From Mesorhizobium sp. ZC-5 (lineage in GTDB: Bacteria; Pseudomonadota; Alphaproteobacteria; Rhizobiales; Rhizobiaceae), in assembly GCF_025753855.1 (NCBI RefSeq), contig NZ_JAOWPT010000003.1:310001-374000 (forward strand): a stretch of 64,000 bases of DNA. Direction: 5' to 3'. The position numbers and the translations under genes were made by a program. Of this stretch, positions 18,093 to 27,016 are shown piece after piece; within the stretch, counting starts at the first letter, position 1; the number at the start of each line of letters is the position of its first letter. Under the pieces are notes generated by a model. It saw nothing but the letters and a program-made list of their open reading frames with translations, searched no databases and was not told the DNA's origin.

Positions 18093-18215
18093 TTTTCGAC
18101 GATTCGCCGGGATCATCGGCTTTCCGGGCGGGCGCGAGGCCCGCTTTCTGCCGATTCTGGGGCAGCCGGCGCTTTTCCGGCTCGCTTCGCCAGCGCCGTT
18201 GGCGTAAGAGCGGCG

Positions 18216-18476
18216 ATGGAAAACAACCGTTTCGACACACCCGTCACCGTCAAGGCCGGCGACACCGGCGACAGCCAGCTGCTGCGCACCGTCCGCGAAA
18301 CCTCGGATTATCTGATGAACAGCTGGCCGGGCAAGAAGAGCCCCAAGCATCGCGCGGCGCTGCAGGCCTGCCACGACGCGATCGCCGGCGACAAGCCTGC
18401 GATGAACGCGCGCCGCGCCTTCATCGCCGCGGCGCGCGAGGTCAACGTCTTCATCAGCGACAAGGCACCGGCGTAA
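18216..18476 (+). CDS. DUF982 protein
   Basis: An 86-residue protein of the DUF982 family, a small group mostly limited to Hyphomicrobiales with many paralogues per genome and no known function. The family pattern is plain: VRETSDYLMNSWPGKKSPKH followed by RAALQACHDAIAG and ARRAFIAAAREVNVFI. It has no signal peptide or membrane segment. It stands alone, 123 bases after sthA. Confidence 0.85.
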   Translation: MENNRFDTPVTVKAGDTGDSQLLRTVRETSDYLMNSWPGKKSPKHRAALQACHDAIAGDKPAMNARRAFIAAAREVNVFISDKAPA

Positions 18477-18525
18477 GGCGCCATCGCCCTGTAGCCGGGC
18501 TGGCGCGCAGTGCGCGGACCGGACG

Positions 18526-18675
18526 CTACTCCTCGGTTTCCGTTTCGGTATCCGTCTCGGATTTCGTCCGCTCTTCCTTTGCCGCAGCCTTGGCCGCCAG
18601 CTTCTCGGCTTTCTTTGCCGCCTTCTGGCGGTCACGCTCCTGGCGCTCGTAATTGTAGTTCGGTGTTCGCGCCAT
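18526..18675 (-). CDS. small Lys/Ala/Glu-rich protein
   Basis: A 49-residue, highly charged protein: MARTPNYNYERQERDRQ, then Lys/Ala repeats forming a likely single helix, then an acidic Thr/Glu tail. Similar very short proteins occur widely in alphaproteobacteria as hypotheticals. ATG 18675 follows a purine-rich ribosome binding site (AGAAAGGGAG). Function unknown. Confidence 0.6.
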   Translation of the reverse strand: MARTPNYNYERQERDRQKAAKKAEKLAAKAAAKEERTKSETDTETETEE

Positions 18676-18791
18676 GGCCGCTCCCTTTCTCTGTTGGGCT
18701 TGTGCCTGCGTAGGGCTATTGCGCGGCAAAGACAACAGTGTTTGCGGCGGCTGTATCCAGAAGATCGCCGATCATTTGCCGACGCAGGCGG

Positions 18792-19168
18792 CTATTTCGC
18801 CCTGGTCACGCGGCCGAAGGCGGAGGCGGCGACGACCAGCCAGCCGCCGATCAGCAAGATGCCGCCGGCCGGTGCCGCCATCGGGAAGAGCCGTGTTCCG
18901 GCATAGTCGCGCATCAACAGATCGCCGGCGAAAACAAGCAGCCCGGCCAGCAATATGCCGCAGCCGCCGTGAAGCAGCCGGTTGCCGCCGACCAGCCCCG
19001 CGGCGAGGAACACTGGCGCGTGCATGAGCAGGAACGACGCGGCCGTTCCGACATTGCCGCCGCCGGCATGCGCAGCCGCCGCGGAGAGCGCAACTCCGGC
19101 GGCACCGCAAAGTCCGCCCGCCGCGACAAAGATGCGATCGCTGTTCATGTCGGATCCCGGCGGTTGGC

Positions 19169-19172
<4 letters not shown>
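18792..19172 (-). CDS. DUF423 small membrane protein
   Basis: A DUF423 (YgdD/TMEM256-like) inner-membrane protein with about four hydrophobic segments and the family features AAGGLCGAAGVALSAAAAHA and LLMHAPVFLAAGL. It is 126 residues if it starts at the GTG at 19172, which overlaps the hemB stop (GTGA), or 118 residues from ATG 19148. The overlap suggests translational coupling to hemB. The function of the family is unknown. Confidence 0.8.
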
Positions 19173-20203
<1,031 letters not shown>

Positions 20204-20364
20204 GGCGCTACTCCGGACCGGCGGCTTTTTAACACGCAGCCGGTTTCGAGACCAACCCCGGGCCGGCGGCGGCGATGTCGCAGTTGATTCCCCGCTTACG
20301 ACCGTTGCAGTCCGTCAGCTAGCATCCAACTCGTTCGTATCTCGGAGTGAGTTGAGCAACGGCA

Positions 20365-20637
20365 TCAATCATTGTCATCGTCATCATCGTCGGAGCGGTC
20401 ACGGTAGCGATCCCGCCTGCGCTCGCGCTTATAATCGTCGTTCCAATCCTCGATATAGACCCGGCGCTTGACGTAGCGCTGGCAATAGCCGTCCTCGCAG
20501 TAAGTCTCGACGGTCTGCTCACGCACCACGCCGTTGTCGGACGATCTGTTCGTGCTCGTATTCGACGATTGGTTCCCTGCCAGGGCGGAACCGGCAAACA
20601 GGGCCGCGGCGGCAAACAGGATGAATTCGATTCGCAT
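20365..20637 (-). CDS. small exported protein with Arg/Asp-rich tail
   Basis: A 90-residue protein with a signal peptide (MRIEFILFAAAALFAGSALA). The mature part has two cysteines in ETYCEDGYCQRYVKRRV, probably a disulfide in the periplasm, then an Arg/Asp-rich stretch ending in a run of Asp residues. ATG 20637 follows a strong AAGGAG site. I know no function. The acidic tail might bind metal ions, which is a guess. Confidence 0.7.
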   Translation of the reverse strand: MRIEFILFAAAALFAGSALAGNQSSNTSTNRSSDNGVVREQTVETYCEDGYCQRYVKRRVYIEDWNDDYKRERRRDRYRDRSDDDDDDND

Positions 20638-20742
20638 CGCTTTCTCCTTTGCGACTTGGATCATGAGCCATTCGGCCTGAACCGACGATGAACGGCCGGC
20701 GCCCCAGGATATTCCACCGGGATCGTCCCGCGTTGGGCTGAA

Positions 20743-21084
20743 TCAGATGCCCCCGACGGGGAAGTTCCTTTGCCCCTGCGCCACGAAAAGCTTGCAGACG
20801 ACCTTGAACGGGACGCTCTCGGGGTAGGGTTCATTCGACATCGCGTCGTTTTCGCGTGTGATTTCCTGCCATTCCAGCTTCGCATCGTCGCAGATGATGC
20901 GCCGGGTCCCGTAGGTGGCGTTGCAGTACTGGAAAACTTCCCGGGCAGCGTCGATCACCGATGCGTAGCCGTTCCAGTCGGCGCACAGATCGACGAGAAA
21001 AACCCGGTCGCTGTCAACTTCGATCACATCGAAGGAAACGGCACGATGCCGCCCGACGTCGCATGGAAGCGTGACGATGCCCAT
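20743..21084 (-). CDS. hypothetical protein
   Basis: A 113-residue cytoplasmic protein of unknown function. ATG 21084 is chosen because a full AGGAGG site lies 7 bases upstream; the longer open frame upstream lacks support. The sequence begins MGIVTLPCDVGRHRAVSFDV and contains three further cysteines and several Trp/Tyr residues, with no motif that I recognise. It diverges from the TPR gene, so the 157-base gap holds both promoters. Confidence 0.65.
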   Translation of the reverse strand: MGIVTLPCDVGRHRAVSFDVIEVDSDRVFLVDLCADWNGYASVIDAAREVFQYCNATYGTRRIICDDAKLEWQEITRENDAMSNEPYPESVPFKVVCKLFVAQGQRNFPVGGI

Positions 21085-21241
21085 TGGCGTCCTCCTGTGT
21101 GCCGACGCATTGCGGGACAACCTAGCAGTGCAGGCCGGCCCTTGCCAGCGTTTCGGTCCGGCGGCGGTTTGACCGGGAACACCCGGTCTTGATAGGTTCC
21201 GCGCGGGGGGTCGTTCGGCCACATGCGCGGAGGAACGATCG

Positions 21242-22438
21242 TTGCAAGTTCTCGCACCCCTTGCCGGAATCCTGGCAGTCCTGCACGGCGGTTCGGCCGG
21301 TTTGCCGGCGGGCACCGCACCGCATCTGCCACCAGTCCTGTTGATACAAGCCGGCGAAACGTCGCCCGACGCCCGGTTGGAGCAGGGATTCACGCTGCTG
21401 AAATCCCGCTCGCCTGCCGACCACAGCGAGGCTTTCGAACTCTTCGACCAGGCGGTAAAGGCCGACCCCGACAACCTCCGGGCCTATGCAGGCCGCGGCT
21501 CGGCTTATCTCCGGAAGAGCGAGCCTGAACTGGCGATAACCGACCTGAACAAGGCGATACGCGGCAACCCGAAGGACATCGAGGCCTTGAAGGACCGCGG
21601 CAAGGCATGGCTCCTGAAGAATCAGCCCGATGCGGCGATGGCGGACTTCGACGCGGCGCTGGCGATAAATCCGCAGGACACCGACACCATCTACAACAGG
21701 GGCGTCGTGCTGTTGGCGAAGGGCGAACTCGACCCGGCGATAGCGATTTTCGACATGGTCATCACCAGGCAACCCGACGACGCCTCGGGATATGGCGAGC
21801 GCGGATATGCCTACATGCTCAAGGGCGATCCCGACAAGGCGCTCGCCGATTTCGACAGGGCCCTCGAGCTCAATCCAAATCACCTGATGGCGCACAACAA
21901 CCGGGGCGTCGTTTTCACGCAGAAAGAGGATTACGGGAAAGCCCTGGCCGCGTTTGACAAAGCCCTGGGTCAAAATCCGGAGAACGGTCAGGCCTACAGC
22001 AACCGCGGCTACGTTTACAGCCAACTCGGCGAGCAGCGGCTGGCCATCAGGGATTTCGACGAGGCGGTGAAACGGGATTATCTCGATGCCTTGCTCCATC
22101 GCGGCGTCACCTATCTCGAAATCGGCAACACGCAGATGGCGATTGCCGATTTCGGCGAGGCGATACGCCGGAACCACCTCACGGCCGACGCGTATCTCTG
22201 GCGCAGCAAGGCCTTCGAGAAAGCGGGACAGTTCAACCAAGCCATACGGGACATGAACGTCTTGATTCAGCTCAGCCCGCAGAATGGCGAATATTACCTC
22301 GGCCGGGGTTTGCTCCATCTGCAAGCCGGCGACCAAGGCAGGGCACGCGAAGACCTGCAAAAGACGCTCGAACTCGAACCAGGCAATGAAGAAGCAAAAA
22401 AGGCGCTCGACAGCCTGGGCACGGGAAACCCGGATTAA
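21242..22438 (+). CDS. exported tetratricopeptide repeat protein
   Basis: A 398-residue protein with about nine tandem TPR units from about residue 60 to the end (for example AYAGRGSAYLRKSEPELAIT, TIYNRGVVLLAKGELDPAIA and AHNNRGVVFTQKEDYGKALA), a scaffold for protein contacts. The first 30 residues are hydrophobic and Gly/Pro-rich and may be a signal peptide, so it may act in the periplasm. The start is a TTG at 21242, 8 bases after GGAGG. It stands alone and its partner is unknown. Confidence 0.8.
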   Translation: MQVLAPLAGILAVLHGGSAGLPAGTAPHLPPVLLIQAGETSPDARLEQGFTLLKSRSPADHSEAFELFDQAVKADPDNLRAYAGRGSAYLRKSEPELAITDLNKAIRGNPKDIEALKDRGKAWLLKNQPDAAMADFDAALAINPQDTDTIYNRGVVLLAKGELDPAIAIFDMVITRQPDDASGYGERGYAYMLKGDPDKALADFDRALELNPNHLMAHNNRGVVFTQKEDYGKALAAFDKALGQNPENGQAYSNRGYVYSQLGEQRLAIRDFDEAVKRDYLDALLHRGVTYLEIGNTQMAIADFGEAIRRNHLTADAYLWRSKAFEKAGQFNQAIRDMNVLIQLSPQNGEYYLGRGLLHLQAGDQGRAREDLQKTLELEPGNEEAKKALDSLGTGNPD

Positions 22439-22608
22439 GGCTCGGCCGAACGTGCAAAACGGGTACGTTCCGATGGACGAGACGAACGACAGCACTCCAC
22501 CCGCAGCCAAAACTCAACCAGGACACACCGCGGCGGCGGCATTGACGCAGGCGTGCGGCGTCCATTAGCACTGCACTCTCCTGCGGGGCCGGACAGAAGG
22601 ATGTGCAT

Positions 22609-23649
22609 GTGGATTTTGGCGGCGGTGACGAAATCCGGTTCGAACGGAAGGGCAGCGCGGGCGTCGTCACGCTCACCCGTCCGAAAGCGCTGAATGCCGT
22701 TACCCACCGCATGGTCAAGGCGCTGTCGCGCGCGTTGACGGCCTGGGAGCGCGACCGCGACATCGCGACGGTCGTCATCAAGGCCGAGGGAAGGGCGTTT
22801 TCGGCCGGCGGCGATATCCTCGACATCTATGAAGGCGAGCGGGGCGGCGAGAGCGCCATCGCGTTCTTCGCCGACGAATACCGACTGAATGCCCAGATCG
22901 CGCGATTCAAGAAACCCTATGTGGCGCTGATCGACGGCATCGTTATGGGCGGCGGCGTCGGTGTCTCCTTCCACGGTTCGCACCGGGTGATGACCGAGAA
23001 CGCCCAGTTCGCGATGCCCGAAGTGGGGATCGGATTTTTTCCCGACGTCGGCGGCAGCCACCTGCTGCCCGATCTCGGCGGCAGCTTCGGCATGTATCTC
23101 GGCCTGACGGGCAACCGGATCGGCAACGGCGACGCGCTGTGGTCGGGGCTGGCAACCCATACGGTGGAGGCGTCCTACCTGCCGGGTCTGCTCGACGGGC
23201 TTGCGGAAGGCGGCGATCCCGGATCCGAATTGCGGGAGGTGTTCAGGGCAGCGCCGCGCAAGACGGATGGCGCGACCCTGGCTGCGATCGCGCGACATTT
23301 TTCGCTGGGTTCGCTGGACGACATTCTTGCAAGTCTCGAACAGGCCGCGAAGGCGGACGAATTCGCCGCCGCCACGCTTTCGACGATGCGGTCCAAGTCG
23401 CCCACCAGTCTTGCCGTGGCCTTCCGCGCGATTTCCGCTGGGCTGACGCTGTCCATGGACGATTGCATGCGCATGGAATTCCGCATTCTCAACCGGATGC
23501 TTGTCGGCCACGATTTTTACGAGGGCATCCGCGCCGCGATCATCGACAAGGGTTCGAAGCCTGTCTGGCGGCCGGCGACGCTCGACGAGGTCGATCCGGC
23601 CGTCGTCGACGCCTATTTCGCGCCGCTGGGGAAGGAACTGGTGCTTTGA
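22609..23649 (+). CDS. 3-hydroxyisobutyryl-CoA hydrolase
   Basis: A crotonase-fold hydrolase that frees 3-hydroxyisobutyrate from its CoA ester in valine breakdown. The 346-residue length and the features match HIBCH rather than enoyl-CoA hydratase: the oxyanion loops SAGGDILDIYEG and GGGVGVSFHGSHRV, the MPEVGIGFFPDVGG segment with the catalytic Glu/Asp, and the long C-terminal part (NRMLVGHDFYEGIRAAIIDK, KPVWRPATLDEV). The GTG at 22609 is chosen because AGAAGGA lies about 8 bases before it; the GTG at 22603 is nearly as likely. The downstream DUF6163 gene overlaps its stop codon. Confidence 0.9.
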   Translation: MDFGGGDEIRFERKGSAGVVTLTRPKALNAVTHRMVKALSRALTAWERDRDIATVVIKAEGRAFSAGGDILDIYEGERGGESAIAFFADEYRLNAQIARFKKPYVALIDGIVMGGGVGVSFHGSHRVMTENAQFAMPEVGIGFFPDVGGSHLLPDLGGSFGMYLGLTGNRIGNGDALWSGLATHTVEASYLPGLLDGLAEGGDPGSELREVFRAAPRKTDGATLAAIARHFSLGSLDDILASLEQAAKADEFAAATLSTMRSKSPTSLAVAFRAISAGLTLSMDDCMRMEFRILNRMLVGHDFYEGIRAAIIDKGSKPVWRPATLDEVDPAVVDAYFAPLGKELVL

Positions 23650-24068
23650 ACGACGACGCGACCAGGCAGCGCAGTCTCGAGCCGTCGGCGGCGGAACTGT
23701 CGTTCTACTGGTTCCACCGGGTGATCGCAGCCTATTGCCTGATGTTCGGCGTGCTTTACTGGGTGCGGCTGATCGGCATCTACGATGGCCCGACGTGGCG
23801 GTTCGACCTGATGCCGGTGCACTGGCAGGTCACCAGCGTGACGCTGGCGGTGTTTTTCCCCTTCGCCGCGATCGGCCTGTGGATGATGGCGTCGTGGGGG
23901 CCGGTGATCTGGTTCATCTGCGCGGCGATCGAAGCCGTCATGTATGCCGGCTATCCCGAACTTTTCGGCGACAAGCTGCTGATCGTCATCTCGCATGTCT
24001 GCGTGGCGCTGCTCTACGCGGCATTCCGCCTGGTGATCTTTTTCCAGAAGCGCGCCGACGCCCGCTAG
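23646..24068 (+). CDS. DUF6163 membrane protein
   Basis: A 140-residue inner-membrane protein with four predicted membrane segments (YWFHRVIAAYCLMFGVLYWV, SVTLAVFFPFAAIGLWMM, PVIWFICAAIEAVMYAGY and LLIVISHVCVALLYAAFRLV). This family lies next to ldtR in rhizobia, and I recall it as DUF6163. The start is a TTG at 23646 that overlaps the stop of the upstream hydrolase (TTGA), which implies coupled translation. Function unknown; the conserved neighbourhood hints at an envelope role. Confidence 0.75.
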   Translation: MNDDATRQRSLEPSAAELSFYWFHRVIAAYCLMFGVLYWVRLIGIYDGPTWRFDLMPVHWQVTSVTLAVFFPFAAIGLWMMASWGPVIWFICAAIEAVMYAGYPELFGDKLLIVISHVCVALLYAAFRLVIFFQKRADAR

Positions 24069-24118
24069 CCGGACTGAACGTTCGAGCCGATTCGGTCGGT
24101 TTCCGTCCGATGGCTAAG

Positions 24119-24138
24119 CCAATTGGTTAACAAATTGG
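24119..24138. promoter_or_regulatory. candidate operator palindrome upstream of ldtR
   Basis: CCAATTGGTTAACAAATTGG pairs with itself at nine of ten positions. It lies 15 bases before a likely -35 element of ldtR. MarR-type dimers bind such sites, so it is a candidate for LdtR autoregulation. Confidence 0.5.
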
Positions 24139-24152
24139 CCTCGTGCAAGACT

Positions 24153-24182
24153 TTGTTAAGCCTCTTTCGAAACCTCTATACG
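24153..24182 (+). promoter_or_regulatory. candidate sigma-70-type promoter of ldtR
   Basis: TTGTTA at 24153-24158 and TATACG at 24177-24182 are separated by 18 bases, followed by a leader of about 110 bases to ldtR. The stretch is AT-rich against a GC-rich background. Confidence 0.5.
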
Positions 24183-24296
24183 GTAAGCTCTTGTTAGCCT
24201 TGGCCTTTAAGTCGAATTTTAGAGGTATTCGATAGGGTCGCGGCAAGGTGAGAAAAAACAAAACAATCACCGGGCGACAAACGAGAGGCAAAGAAA

Positions 24297-24812
24297 ATGA
24301 TCAATTCGCGTCAGGCGGCGAAGCCCGCCAATGTATCCGACGATCGCCGTGAAGCGATCCGCTCCCTTTACATGGAATCGCTGCAGCTCGTGGAGCGTCT
24401 GCACCGCCGTCTGCTCGACGTCATCAAGGATGAATTCGACCGCAACGGCCGTAGCGACATCAATGCTATCCAGGCCTTGCTGCTCTTCAATATCGGCAAT
24501 GCCGAACTGACCGCCGGCGAGCTGCGCTCGCGTGGCTATTATCTCGGCTCGAACGTTTCCTACAACCTGAAGAAGCTGGTCGATCTCGGCTTCATCAATC
24601 ATCAGCGGTCGCGCATCGACCGCCGTTCGGTCCGCGTCAGCCTGACGGAAAAGGGCAATGAAGTCGCTGAAGTCGTCGGCGGGCTCTACGAGCGGCACAT
24701 CGGCTCCATCGAGCAGGTCGGCGGCATCAATCCGGAAGAATTTCGCCAGATGAACCGCGCCCTGCAGCGCCTGGACCGCTTCTGGAACGACACCATCGCC
24801 TACCGCATGTAA
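24297..24812 (+). CDS. ldtR: MarR-family regulator LdtR
   Basis: A 171-residue winged-helix regulator matching LdtR, described in Liberibacter and rhizobia as controlling an L,D-transpeptidase gene and with it stress tolerance of the cell wall. The core wing region reads ELTAGELRSRGYYLGSNVSY, followed by NLKKLVDLGFINHQRSRIDR and the wing RRSVRVSLTEKG. An N-terminal helix (ALRSLYMESLQL-type) and a C-terminal helix ending RFWNDTIAYRM form the dimer interface. GAGAGG precedes the start. The L,D-transpeptidase gene lies 770 bases downstream on the same strand, the expected target. Confidence 0.9.
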   Translation: MINSRQAAKPANVSDDRREAIRSLYMESLQLVERLHRRLLDVIKDEFDRNGRSDINAIQALLLFNIGNAELTAGELRSRGYYLGSNVSYNLKKLVDLGFINHQRSRIDRRSVRVSLTEKGNEVAEVVGGLYERHIGSIEQVGGINPEEFRQMNRALQRLDRFWNDTIAYRM

Positions 24813-24878
24813 GCGGAACGTCCCCAATCCAGGGGACGCGGCACCGCAAAAGAACCTGTGGGGTCAAACTCCTAGCCA

Positions 24879-24906
24879 GGCCGGTGCAGAAATGCGCCGG
24901 CCTTTT
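24879..24906 (+). terminator. intrinsic terminator of ldtR
   Basis: GGCCGGTGC and GCGCCGGCC arms (one T-G pair) around AGAAAT, followed by TTTT, 66 bases after the ldtR stop. Confidence 0.75.
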
Positions 24907-24918
24907 GACGGGCCGCGT

Positions 24919-25176
24919 TTATAGGTCCGTCGTCTTGTCGGGCGAATTCGCTGTCGTGGATTTTCCCTGATCCGGGAGCAATTCATCGGCATCTCCTGCC
25001 CTTGCATCGTCCAATGCAATTGGGGAGGCTTTTGAACGCCAGAATGTGAGGATCAGCAAACCGATGATCCCGGTGAAAAAGCAGATGGCTCCCCATAGCA
25101 CCGGATTCAGGTTTTTGCTCCTGGCGACGAACACGCCAACGACACCGCACACTGCGCTCAAGACGATATAAATCAC
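24919..25176 (-). CDS. small two-helix membrane protein
   Basis: An 85-residue protein with two hydrophobic segments (MIYIVLSAVCGVVGVFVA and AICFFTGIIGLLILTFW) joined by a short polar loop (RSKNLNPVLWG), then a polar acidic C-terminal tail of about 35 residues. It resembles small rhizobial membrane hypotheticals. No strong ribosome binding site is visible before ATG 25176. It points towards ldtR. Function unknown. Confidence 0.6.
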   Translation of the reverse strand: MIYIVLSAVCGVVGVFVARSKNLNPVLWGAICFFTGIIGLLILTFWRSKASPIALDDARAGDADELLPDQGKSTTANSPDKTTDL

Positions 25177-25582
25177 GACGCCACCTGCATTTTCCGGGTG
25201 CCGAAACTAGACAAGCATCCCTTCACCAGCAAGCCGAAGGTCGGCAGGACGTCGACGACGGCCCGCAACCGTTCAGCCATCCGATGGCCGCGCCGACTGC
25301 GTATATGTTGCAAACCGGTGCCACACTTCCGACGGGAGCCGTGCTTTTCGACACTTTCACAAGCTCGTGTCCGCAATGGTCACGTTGCCGCCATATTTCC
25401 AGTGACTTACCCGATGCTGGATAACGTTGCCGTTTGCTGGTTCAGCGACGGTGGAGGAACTAAGCCCACATTCTCGCGTTGCAGCGACGGGTGAGTGCTC
25501 TTCCTTATGGTTGGCGAATTGTTAAGAGTGGCCAACTAGTTTGGACGAAGTGTCAATTCCTGTCGGCAATGGTAGAGTGTAG
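25177..25582. other. 406-base intergenic region upstream of the L,D-transpeptidase gene
   Basis: No gene is supported. The last 80 bases are AT-richer and contain GTTGGC (25510-25515) and GCCAAC (25531-25536) flanking AATTGTTAAG, a core loosely like the palindrome before ldtR (AATTTGTTAA on its other strand). It may hold the regulated promoter of the transpeptidase gene. Confidence 0.4.
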
Positions 25583-26851
25583 ATGTCTGGAATGTCCATG
25601 AAAACAAACCGCCGCCTTTTCATCACCGGTGCAGGCGCAATCGCCGCCGCCGCGTTTTCCGGCGCAGCCAGCGCCCAGGACGTGATCGGGGATATCCTGA
25701 ATTCGCCACGCCGCGGCAATTGGGACGATCAGTTCGATGCCCGCGCCAGTCAGGGCGGCAAGGTTGCCTCCAACCTGCCGATCTTCAGCCAGCAGACCGT
25801 CGGTTATGTCGAGCAGGCGATCGGGCAGTATTCGAACATCGTCGCGCAGGGCGGCTGGGAGACCGTGCCGGCAACCAAGAAGCTCAAGCTCGGGGTCGTC
25901 GACCCGGACGTGGTGCCGCTGCGCAAGCGGCTGATGATTTCGGGAGACCTGTCGCAGAGCGCCGGCATCTCCGAGTCTTTCGACACCTATGTCGATGGCG
26001 CGGTGAAGCGCTTTCAGTCCCGTCACGGCCTGCCTTCGGACGGCGTGCTCGGCAAATACACGTTTGCCGCGATGAACGTCTCGGCGCCGGTCCGCCTCGG
26101 CCAGCTCGAAACCAATCTGGTGCGCCTGCGCTCGATGTCGGGAGAGCTAGGCCAGCGTTATGTTATGGTCAATGTCCCAGCCGCGCAGATCGAAGCCGTC
26201 GAGAACGATCGCGTCGTGCTGCGCCATACCGCGATCGTCGGCAAGATCGACCGCCAGACGCCGATCCTCAACTCGAAGATCAACGAGATCATCGTCAATC
26301 CTTACTGGAACGCGCCGGAATCCATCGTCCGCAAGGACATCATTCCGCTGATGCGCAAGGATCCGACATACCTTGCCAAGAACAACATCCGCATCCTCGG
26401 ACCGGAAGGCGAAATCGATCCGACCACGATCGACTGGAACACCGAGGACGCGGCGAAATTCCGCCTGCGTCAGGATCCGGGTGCCGGCAACGCCATGTCG
26501 TCGGTCAAGATCAACTTCCCGAGCCCGGACGGTGTCTACATGCACGACACCCCGCAGCAGAGCCTGTTCTCGAAGCTGATGCGCTTCGATTCGTCGGGCT
26601 GCGTGCGCGTGCAGAACGTGCGCGACCTGGTCACCTGGATCCTGCGCGACACCCCCGGCTGGGACCGCCAGCACTTCGAGCAGGCGATCAAGAGCGGCGA
26701 GAACATTCCGGTGGCCGTCACCAATCCGGTGCCGGTGTATTTCACCTACATCTCCGCCTGGTCGACCGGCGACCGTGTCGTCCATTTCCGCGACGACATC
26801 TATGGCCGCGACGGGGTGGACGAACTGCAGATTTCGTCGACGACGCTCTGA
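25583..26851 (+). CDS. L,D-transpeptidase with peptidoglycan-binding domain
   Basis: A YkuD-fold L,D-transpeptidase that makes 3-3 cross-links in, or attaches proteins to, peptidoglycan in the periplasm. Residues 5-30 form an export signal with a twin-arginine look (NRRLFITGAGAIAAAA). A PG_binding_1-like repeat follows (YVDGAVKRFQSRHGLPSDG), then the catalytic domain with the essential His (GVYMHDTPQ) and Cys (DSSGCVRVQN). It is the family regulated by LdtR in Liberibacter, and ldtR lies just upstream. Three in-frame ATGs (25583, 25592, 25598) compete and none has a clear ribosome site. A strong terminator follows. Confidence 0.92.
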   Translation: MSGMSMKTNRRLFITGAGAIAAAAFSGAASAQDVIGDILNSPRRGNWDDQFDARASQGGKVASNLPIFSQQTVGYVEQAIGQYSNIVAQGGWETVPATKKLKLGVVDPDVVPLRKRLMISGDLSQSAGISESFDTYVDGAVKRFQSRHGLPSDGVLGKYTFAAMNVSAPVRLGQLETNLVRLRSMSGELGQRYVMVNVPAAQIEAVENDRVVLRHTAIVGKIDRQTPILNSKINEIIVNPYWNAPESIVRKDIIPLMRKDPTYLAKNNIRILGPEGEIDPTTIDWNTEDAAKFRLRQDPGAGNAMSSVKINFPSPDGVYMHDTPQQSLFSKLMRFDSSGCVRVQNVRDLVTWILRDTPGWDRQHFEQAIKSGENIPVAVTNPVPVYFTYISAWSTGDRVVHFRDDIYGRDGVDELQISSTTL

Positions 26852-26876
26852 TTTTCGGAAAGCATTTCCGCTTCAT

Positions 26877-26907
26877 AAAAAAGCCGCCCCGTAAGGGCGG
26901 CTTTTTT
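26877..26907. terminator. intrinsic terminator after the L,D-transpeptidase gene
   Basis: GCCGCCC CGTAA GGGCGGC with AAAAAA before and TTTTTT after. Confidence 0.92.
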
Positions 26908-27016
26908 CATGTCCGCGGCGCAAAGCGACTATCAAATTTCGTCGGGCAAACGTGGCGGGTGCGGATCAATTGTGTTAATGGCGCCACAAGCCGCTCCCCG
27001 GAAAAGGATCATCGCC

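Noticed and set aside
16569-18635. 688-codon open frame on the minus strand opposite sthA
   Set aside because: Antisense to sthA and the DUF982 gene, low-complexity Arg/Asp/His composition.
25198-25494. 98-codon plus-strand frame in the gap before the L,D-transpeptidase gene
   Set aside because: No start signal, domain or codon bias; the stretch looks like regulatory or neutral DNA.
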